DNA from: Eubacterium sp. | GTDB taxonomy: Bacteria > Bacillota > Clostridia > Oscillospirales > Acutalibacteraceae | Reading direction: 5' to 3' | Assembly: GCA_017543725.1 (NCBI GenBank) | Contig: JAFYFO010000138.1 | Span: forward strand, 1 to 10,026 | DNA: 10,026 nt | Part shown: one piece after another, positions 5,095-10,026 of the stretch | How the letters are laid out: each line of letters begins with the position of its first letter | How positions within the stretch are numbered: position 1 is the stretch's first letter | Translations under genes and position numbers: made by a program | Notes under the pieces: generated by a model | Told to the model about the DNA's origin: nothing | The model's input: only the letters and a program-made list of their open reading frames with translations | The model's database searches: none

Positions 5095-6465
5095 ATGAAA
5101 AGTTTGAAATTAACCGATATTATAAAAAACATAAATGCAAAAAGCGATTACTGCGGCGATATTGAAATCAGCGGAGTCAGCACCGACACAAGAACAATCC
5201 GAAAAGGCGATTTGTTTATCGCTCTTGTCGGCGAGAATTTCGACGGCCATAATTTCATTAAAACCGCCGAGGAAAACGGCGCGGCGGCGGTTATCTGTTC
5301 AAAAGAAGTGAGTGCAGATATTCCCGTTCTTCTTGTTGATGATACCCTGCTTGCAATGCACCACCTTGCTTCTTACTACAGAAGTTTGCTTGATATCAAA
5401 ATTGTTGCGATAACCGGAAGCAACGGCAAAACTTCAACAAGGGATATGACCAAAACCGTTTTATCATCAAAATACAAGGTTTATTCAACCGATAAAAACT
5501 ATAATAACGAAATAGGTTTGCCAAAAAGCGTTTTTCAACTTGACGACAGTTATGATATCGCAGTTCTTGAAATGGGAATGAATCATCTCGGCGAAATCAG
5601 CAGGCTGACCAATATCGCCAAGCCCGATATTGCGATAATAACCAATGTCGGCAAGGCGCATATCGGAAATCTCGGCTCTCAGGAAAACATTCTTAAAGCA
5701 AAACTTGAAATTCTTGAGGGCTTGAATGAAAACGGACTTTTAATTTTAAACGGCGACGACGCTCTTCTGAGAAATGCAGACACAGGCGCTTTCAAAAAGC
5801 AGTTCACGGGAATTGAAAACCAAAACGCCGATATAGTTGCTTTTGATATCAACTCAAATATTGATAAAACCGAATTTTCGGTTAAATATTCAGATGATGA
5901 GGCAAAAGGATTTATTCCGCTTCTCGGAAGATACAATGTTTTAAACGCGCTTGAAGCAATGCTTTGCGCGGAGCATTTCGATATTGATTTGAAAACGGCG
6001 TTCAAGGCGCTTGAGGGCTATCAAAAGGTTTCAATGAGATGCGAAACCGAAGAAATAAACGGAATTATCTTTGTTAAGGACTATTATAATTCAAGTCCCG
6101 ATTCTTCAAGAGTTGCGCTTGAAACGCTTGAAACTTATTCAAAGAATAATAAAACCGTCGCCCTTCTCGGTCAAATGCTTGAACTCGGCGAATTTTCAGA
6201 AAAAGAACACGAAAACCTCGGAAAAATGTGCGTTAAAAACAATATTGATTTCGCATATTTCGCCGGCGACGATTACGAGGCTTTCAAAAGAGGTATGCCC
6301 GATAATTCAAAAGCCTTTGCAAAGGAAGATAAGGCAAGAATGATTGATGATATCAAAGAATTTATCAAAACGCTTCCGAAGGGCAGCGCAGTTCTTGTTA
6401 AAGGTTCAAGAGGAATGAAGATGGAAGAAGTTTTTGAGGCTTTGAAAAATCACTTAGAGGGATAA
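5095..6465 (+). CDS. murF: UDP-N-acetylmuramoyl-tripeptide--D-alanyl-D-alanine ligase (MurF)
   Basis: MurF is the cytoplasmic ligase that uses ATP to add D-Ala-D-Ala to the UDP-MurNAc-tripeptide, completing the peptidoglycan precursor. The 456-residue length is normal for the family. Visible signatures are STDTR (29-33) in the UDP-binding domain, the ATP loop TGSNGKT (107-113), YNNEIGLP (136-143), MGMNHLGEI (160-168), TNVGKAHI (183-190) followed by the KAKLEI helix (K203 is the likely carbamylated lysine), and DYYNSSPDS (329-337) opening the C-terminal domain. It ends with the typical VLVKGSRGMKMEEV (433-446). The usual YNANP appears here as YNSSP; YNASP-type variants are known. The start follows a GAGGTAG ribosome binding site. 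It is the first gene of a three-gene operon and stands away from other division and cell-wall genes in this window. Confidence 0.97.
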   Translation: MKSLKLTDIIKNINAKSDYCGDIEISGVSTDTRTIRKGDLFIALVGENFDGHNFIKTAEENGAAAVICSKEVSADIPVLLVDDTLLAMHHLASYYRSLLDIKIVAITGSNGKTSTRDMTKTVLSSKYKVYSTDKNYNNEIGLPKSVFQLDDSYDIAVLEMGMNHLGEISRLTNIAKPDIAIITNVGKAHIGNLGSQENILKAKLEILEGLNENGLLILNGDDALLRNADTGAFKKQFTGIENQNADIVAFDINSNIDKTEFSVKYSDDEAKGFIPLLGRYNVLNALEAMLCAEHFDIDLKTAFKALEGYQKVSMRCETEEINGIIFVKDYYNSSPDSSRVALETLETYSKNNKTVALLGQMLELGEFSEKEHENLGKMCVKNNIDFAYFAGDDYEAFKRGMPDNSKAFAKEDKARMIDDIKEFIKTLPKGSAVLVKGSRGMKMEEVFEALKNHLEG

Positions 6466-6468
6466 ATT

Positions 6469-8031
6469 ATGGAAAAGAATCGCCGAATTATCAACATTGT
6501 TAATTTCATCAGGGGATTTGATTCCGAGCCCCAGCCGCCTTTGGAAACATATGAAACGGTTAAAAGGCAAATTGAACTGATTGATAAATATAATTTCAAG
6601 GCAACATTCCTTATTCAGTACGACGCTTTGCAAATGAAGCATTTCAGAGATTTGATGCTCTCGCTTGACAGGGAGCGTTATGAAATCGGAGTTTGGTTTG
6701 AGGTTATAAAGCCCCTTGCAGAAGATGCGGGCGTTGAATGGAAATGTTCCCGTGAATGGAGCGGGCTTTGCAACTGCGGCTACGCCATGGCTTATCCGAC
6801 CGAAGTCCGCGAAAAAATGATTGACCTTGTTTTTGAACAGTTTAAAGGGATTTTCGGAGATTATCCAAAAGTTTTCGGCGCGTGGTTTTACGATACATAC
6901 ACGATAAGATACATAAATGATAAATACTCCCTTGACGCGCTTTGCAACTGCAAGGAGCAATTCGGAACGGACGGCTACACCCTTTGGGGCGGCTACTACG
7001 GTCAGGCATATTATCCGAGCAGGGCAAATGTTTTTCTTCCCGCGCAAAGCGAAGAAACCCAGATGAATATTCCGCTTTTCAAAATGCTCGGCTCGGACCA
7101 GGTTTATCAGTATGACTGCTCTTCAAACGAAGATTTAAGCCCGAAAACAGCCCAAAGAGTTATAACTCTTGAGCCTGTTTACCACGATATCGGAGGCGGT
7201 CTCAACGAATGGGTTGACTGGTACTTAAAAGAGAATTTCAACGGCGAATGTCTTAGTTTTTGCTATGCTCAGGCAGGGCAGGAAAACAGTTTCGGCTGGC
7301 AGAAGATGAAGGACGGTTTGAAATATCAGTTTGCTCTTTTCAGCGAACTGGAAAAGCAGGGAAAAATTGAAATTGAACAACTCGGAGAAAGCGGAAGATG
7401 GTTTAAGGAAAAATATTCATCAACCCCTGCAAGCACAATAACGGCGCACAGCGCATATGATGATGAAAACAAAAAAACCGCCTGGTATTGCTGCAAAAAC
7501 TACAGAATTAATCTATACAGCGAAAACGGCGTTTTAAGAATACGCGATTTTCATATTTTTGACGATTCAATCAAGGACCAATTTGATAATGCCGTTTGCA
7601 AAGAAACCTTTGCCGTTTACGAAACCCTTCCGGTTGTTGACGGCTATCTGTTCAGCGGAGGAGGAATCCGCTCGGGAGCGTTTTTCAGATACCGCGACCA
7701 TTCAAAATTCAAATGCAAGGATATGAAATTCCGCCAAACAGGCGAAAACGAATGTGAGGTTGAATTCATATCGGACGGCGGATTTGTTTGCTTTGCTCTT
7801 TCGGAGGGAAGAATTGAAATTTCATCGGATAGGGATTTCGAAATTGAAAATATTATTTCAAGAAAGAGCGATTTTGTTCCCGAACTTATTTCATATGATG
7901 AAAAATCGGTTTTCTTGAAATATAAGGGAAAGAAGTACAGCGTTGAATCCGAAGAAGGCAATTTTGAAAACGAAAAAATTGCTAAATCGCATAATTCAAA
8001 ATTAATTCTGACTTTCAGTCTTGACAGATAA
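6469..8031 (+). CDS. Divergent polysaccharide-deacetylase/glycosidase-barrel-like protein, function unknown
   Basis: The protein of 520 residues is only partly recognised. Residues about 7-80 (IINIVNFIRGFD, then a helix and KATFLIQYDAL at 44-54, then YEIGVWFEV at 71-79) follow the strand-helix-strand pattern of the (beta/alpha) barrel shared by polysaccharide deacetylases and some glycosidases. The canonical NodB TFDDG and HxxxH motifs are not seen, so the catalytic residues differ or the protein is inactive. Aromatic and Gly-rich loops (GAWFYDTYT 137-145, LWGGYYGQAYYP 172-183) could line a sugar site. Paired CNC motifs occur at 101-103 and 159-161. Residues beyond about 325 form a second, beta-rich part. 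No signal peptide is visible, so it is probably cytoplasmic. It starts 3 bases after murF with a GAGGG ribosome binding site, which argues for co-expression and a wall or amino-sugar role by inference. Confidence 0.6.
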   Translation: MEKNRRIINIVNFIRGFDSEPQPPLETYETVKRQIELIDKYNFKATFLIQYDALQMKHFRDLMLSLDRERYEIGVWFEVIKPLAEDAGVEWKCSREWSGLCNCGYAMAYPTEVREKMIDLVFEQFKGIFGDYPKVFGAWFYDTYTIRYINDKYSLDALCNCKEQFGTDGYTLWGGYYGQAYYPSRANVFLPAQSEETQMNIPLFKMLGSDQVYQYDCSSNEDLSPKTAQRVITLEPVYHDIGGGLNEWVDWYLKENFNGECLSFCYAQAGQENSFGWQKMKDGLKYQFALFSELEKQGKIEIEQLGESGRWFKEKYSSTPASTITAHSAYDDENKKTAWYCCKNYRINLYSENGVLRIRDFHIFDDSIKDQFDNAVCKETFAVYETLPVVDGYLFSGGGIRSGAFFRYRDHSKFKCKDMKFRQTGENECEVEFISDGGFVCFALSEGRIEISSDRDFEIENIISRKSDFVPELISYDEKSVFLKYKGKKYSVESEEGNFENEKIAKSHNSKLILTFSLDR

Positions 8032-8032
8032 T

Positions 8033-8046
8033 AAGGAGAAAATTTG
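8033..8046 (+). promoter_or_regulatory. Ribosome binding site fixing a TTG start
   Basis: AAGGAG (8033-8038) lies 5 bases ahead of TTG (8044-8046). No in-frame ATG occurs until residue 50, which would remove the whole signal peptide, so TTG is the functional start. Confidence 0.85.
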
Positions 8047-9165
8047 AAAAATAAAATATTAAAAATTTCCTGCCTGATTTTCAGTTTGATAATCGCACTG
8101 TCAGGCGCTTCCTATATCGCTTCCGCGGCATATGCAAAAGAGGCGGAAAAAGAGAGAATCGAGCAGAGAATTGATGAAATTTTAAAATCAATGACCCTTG
8201 ATGAAAAAATCGCGCAAATGCTTTTCGTTTATATGCCAAAAGACGCAAAAGGCGTTCAGCAAAAGCAGCAATACGGCGGCTATGTTCTTTTCGCAAGGGA
8301 TTTTGAAAAAAGCAATAAGGAAAAAATCAATAAAAAAATAAAGGGAATCCAGAAGGTTTCAAAAATCAATATGCTTATGGCGGTTGATGAGGAGGGCGGA
8401 ACGGTTGTCCGCGCTTCAAAATATAAGCAATTTCGGAAATCCCCATATAAATCGCCTAAAAAAGTTTATCAAAGCGGCGGCTGGAGCGCCGTTGAAAAAG
8501 ACGCGAAAAGCAAATCAAAATTTCTGATTTCGCTCGGGTTAAACACAAATTTTGCTCCTGTTGCCGATGTTGCCTATAAAAAAAGCAATTTCATTTACAG
8601 CCGTTCATTTTCAACCAATGCAAAATCGGTTTCAAAATTCATAAACATAACCGTTAAGGAAATGAAAAGTCAAAACTGCGTTGCAACGCTCAAACATTTT
8701 CCGGGCTACGGCAACAACGGCGACACCCATTCAAAACTCATTGTTGATAAAAGGAGCAAAAAAACCTTTCAGACAAGGGATTTAAAACCTTTTGAGAAAG
8801 GAATAGATTCGGGCGCTTCGATGATAATGATAAGCCATAATATTGTTTATTGCTTTGATAAGAAAAACACCGCCTCGCTTTCAAAAAATGTTCACGATTA
8901 TCTCAGAAAAGATATGGGATTCCAGGGCGTTATTATAACCGACGGACTTGATATGGAAGGCGTTAAAAAGAAATATAAAAGCAATGAAGCAATTGCGGTT
9001 AAGGCGGTTAAATCGGGAAACGATATGCTCTGCACTCCCTACGGAAAAATAAGTCTTAAAGCAATTAAAAAAGCCGTTAAATCGGGCGAAATCAAGAAAT
9101 CGAGGATTGATTCAAGCGTTCGCAGAATTCTCAGATTGAAACTCAAATACAAAATAATAAAATAA
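8044..9165 (+). CDS. Secreted GH3 family beta-N-acetylhexosaminidase, NagZ-like
   Basis: GH3 enzymes of the NagZ type release N-acetylglucosamine from wall-derived glycans or muropeptides. The product of 373 residues starts with a signal peptide (basic N-terminus, hydrophobic 8-24, likely cleavage after AYA near 31), so it acts outside the membrane. The catalytic domain fills the rest: MTLDEKIAQML (50-60), a DEEGG loop (115-119), KHFPGYG followed by GDTH (217-229), and TDGLDMEG (299-306). Asp227/His229 form the family's acid/base dyad and Asp300 the expected nucleophile. Tyr replaces the usual His in KHFPGHG. The second domain of long Gram-positive relatives is absent. The protein is very Lys-rich, which may favour binding to anionic wall polymer. 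It is last in the murF operon, 12 bases after the preceding gene, and precedes a strong terminator. Confidence 0.88.
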   Translation: MKNKILKISCLIFSLIIALSGASYIASAAYAKEAEKERIEQRIDEILKSMTLDEKIAQMLFVYMPKDAKGVQQKQQYGGYVLFARDFEKSNKEKINKKIKGIQKVSKINMLMAVDEEGGTVVRASKYKQFRKSPYKSPKKVYQSGGWSAVEKDAKSKSKFLISLGLNTNFAPVADVAYKKSNFIYSRSFSTNAKSVSKFINITVKEMKSQNCVATLKHFPGYGNNGDTHSKLIVDKRSKKTFQTRDLKPFEKGIDSGASMIMISHNIVYCFDKKNTASLSKNVHDYLRKDMGFQGVIITDGLDMEGVKKKYKSNEAIAVKAVKSGNDMLCTPYGKISLKAIKKAVKSGEIKKSRIDSSVRRILRLKLKYKIIK

Positions 9166-9166
9166 C

Positions 9167-9204
9167 AAATCGGGTGAACAAAGCGTTCACCCGATTTTTG
9201 TTTT
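9167..9204. terminator. Bidirectional terminator between the murF operon and the mannanase gene
   Basis: A perfect 13-bp stem (9167-9179 with 9185-9197) closes on the 5-base loop AAAGC. Plus-strand transcripts run into TTGTTTT, ending the murF operon; minus-strand transcripts run into GTTATTTTATTATTTT, ending the mannanase gene. The two genes converge with only 37 bases between stop codons. Confidence 0.92.
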
Positions 9205-10026
9205 AAATGTTTCCCGCCCATTTCCAATTTGATGAGGGGAGTTCGTCAAGAGTTATAACATAATCGCTGTTATACAGTTTATTAAGGTTTTCGGCGGTGT
9301 TTTCCTCCGTCAGATAATTTGTGTGCCAGGTCATAAACCAAGCCCAGCCAACGGATTTGAGTTCATCGGAAGTCGGATTTTCGCCGCATTCGTGCAGGCA
9401 AAGGGGTTTGCCCGTCTGAAGAGCGCTGATTTTTGCCCAGAGCATTTCGTGTGCGCCCGGAGAGGAACTATCCGCGCCGATAACATCGCAGTATTCATTT
9501 CCCGGATACCATTTTTTGCAGTCCCAGTTTTCGTCTTCGCCGTTATGGGAATAGCCGAGAACCCAGATAAGATTATTAAGTTTCCAGTATTCGGTGTATC
9601 TTTTATACATCAATTTCCATAAATCCCTGAAACAGAGCGAGCCGTTTTTGCCCCACCAGAACCAGCCGCCGTCAAATTCGTGGAAGGGGCGCCATACAAC
9701 GGTTACTCCCTGTTTCTGAAGTTCAAGGAGCGCCTTTGTAGCCTTATCCATTCCCTCAATCAACTGCCGGTTTTCTTCCGTTCCCTGAGTCAGCGCCTTT
9801 GTCCAGTTATCAAAACTGTCATTCATAGCGTCGTTCCACTCGCCACAGAAATCGCTTCCCGTGTGCCAGCAAATAGTAACAAGTCCGCCCTTTTTCCACC
9901 ATTCGGCAGCGCGCTTGTTAACTCCCTCGAAATCATCGTTCATATAATCAAATCCGCGGATTGCAGGAAGTTTTCCGGTGTTTGAAATGAGAAAATTCAT
10001 CTCATAATCAGGCTCAATCCAGTACG
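9203..10026 (-). CDS. GH26 endo-beta-1,4-mannanase, 5' end beyond the window
   Basis: The reading frame is open to the right edge, so the N-terminus (probably a signal peptide and possibly other modules) is missing; 273 residues are visible. Glycoside hydrolase family 26 enzymes cut the beta-1,4 backbone of mannan, glucomannan or galactomannan. Numbered from the Met codon at 10000, the family signatures are PAIRGFDYM (12-20), GGLVTICWH (38-46), RPFHEFDGGWFWWG (104-117) with Glu108 as acid/base, and LHECG (202-206) with Glu204 as nucleophile. A Trp-rich strand (GWAWFMTWH, 218-226) follows, as in the family. That Met is internal to the domain and is not the true start. The C-terminus is intact and ends at the shared terminator, with no cell-wall sorting signal or dockerin after the catalytic domain. 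Confidence 0.93.
   Translation of the reverse strand, partial: YWIEPDYEMNFLISNTGKLPAIRGFDYMNDDFEGVNKRAAEWWKKGGLVTICWHTGSDFCGEWNDAMNDSFDNWTKALTQGTEENRQLIEGMDKATKALLELQKQGVTVVWRPFHEFDGGWFWWGKNGSLCFRDLWKLMYKRYTEYWKLNNLIWVLGYSHNGEDENWDCKKWYPGNEYCDVIGADSSSPGAHEMLWAKISALQTGKPLCLHECGENPTSDELKSVGWAWFMTWHTNYLTEENTAENLNKLYNSDYVITLDELPSSNWKWAGNI

Noticed and set aside
6454..7047. Minus-strand open frame of 197 residues opposite the second murF-operon gene
   Set aside because: The sense strand carries a longer frame with a good ribosome binding site and operon spacing; the antisense product shows no recognisable motif.
9680..9985. Plus-strand open frame of 101 residues within the mannanase gene
   Set aside because: The minus-strand frame holds all GH26 signatures; the plus frame is a shadow with no start signal.

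Overview
This window looks like chromosome from an AT-rich, low-GC Gram-positive bacterium, most likely a gut or rumen clostridium (Ruminococcaceae/Oscillospiraceae-like). The reasons are strong AGGAG-type ribosome binding sites, near-consensus sigma-A promoters with 17-bp spacers, a Gram-positive cell-wall gene set and a GH26 mannanase. That placement is inference from gene content and style, not from a marker gene. No tRNA, rRNA, CRISPR array, transposase or phage gene was seen, and no stretch over 300 bases lacks a gene.

Left part (1-1115). A short gene for a six-helix membrane protein with a PH-like tail has its own promoter and is bracketed by two near-identical 43-bp direct repeats, each built around a GGGGAC/GTCCCC palindrome. 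The second copy supplies the stop codon. A heptamer tandem repeat and a hairpin terminator follow.

Middle part, minus strand (1116-4985). Three genes read leftwards: a TauE/SafE-type (TSUP) permease, a cytidylate-kinase-like P-loop protein with an extra C-terminal domain, and a large surface protein. The surface protein has an N-terminal anchor, Pro/Ser-rich repeats, a second membrane hairpin and a C-terminal beta-helix-like region. The kinase promoter overlaps the permease stop codon, and a terminator separates the kinase from the surface protein.

Right part, plus strand (5095-9165). A compact three-gene operon holds murF (last cytoplasmic ligase of peptidoglycan precursor synthesis), a protein of 520 residues that looks like a divergent polysaccharide-deacetylase or glycosidase barrel, and a secreted GH3/NagZ-like hexosaminidase starting at TTG. 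Its promoter has a clean 10-bp inverted repeat wrapped around the -10 box. The operon ends in a strong bidirectional terminator shared with a convergent GH26 beta-mannanase gene that runs off the right edge.

Taken together the plus-strand operon suggests cell-wall synthesis coupled to amino-sugar glycan trimming or recycling, while the minus-strand surface protein and the mannanase point to interaction with plant polysaccharide or surfaces. The items most worth following up are the repeat-bracketed membrane gene, the architecture of the surface protein, the kinase C-terminal domain, the unrecognised second gene of the murF operon, and the dyad over the murF promoter.
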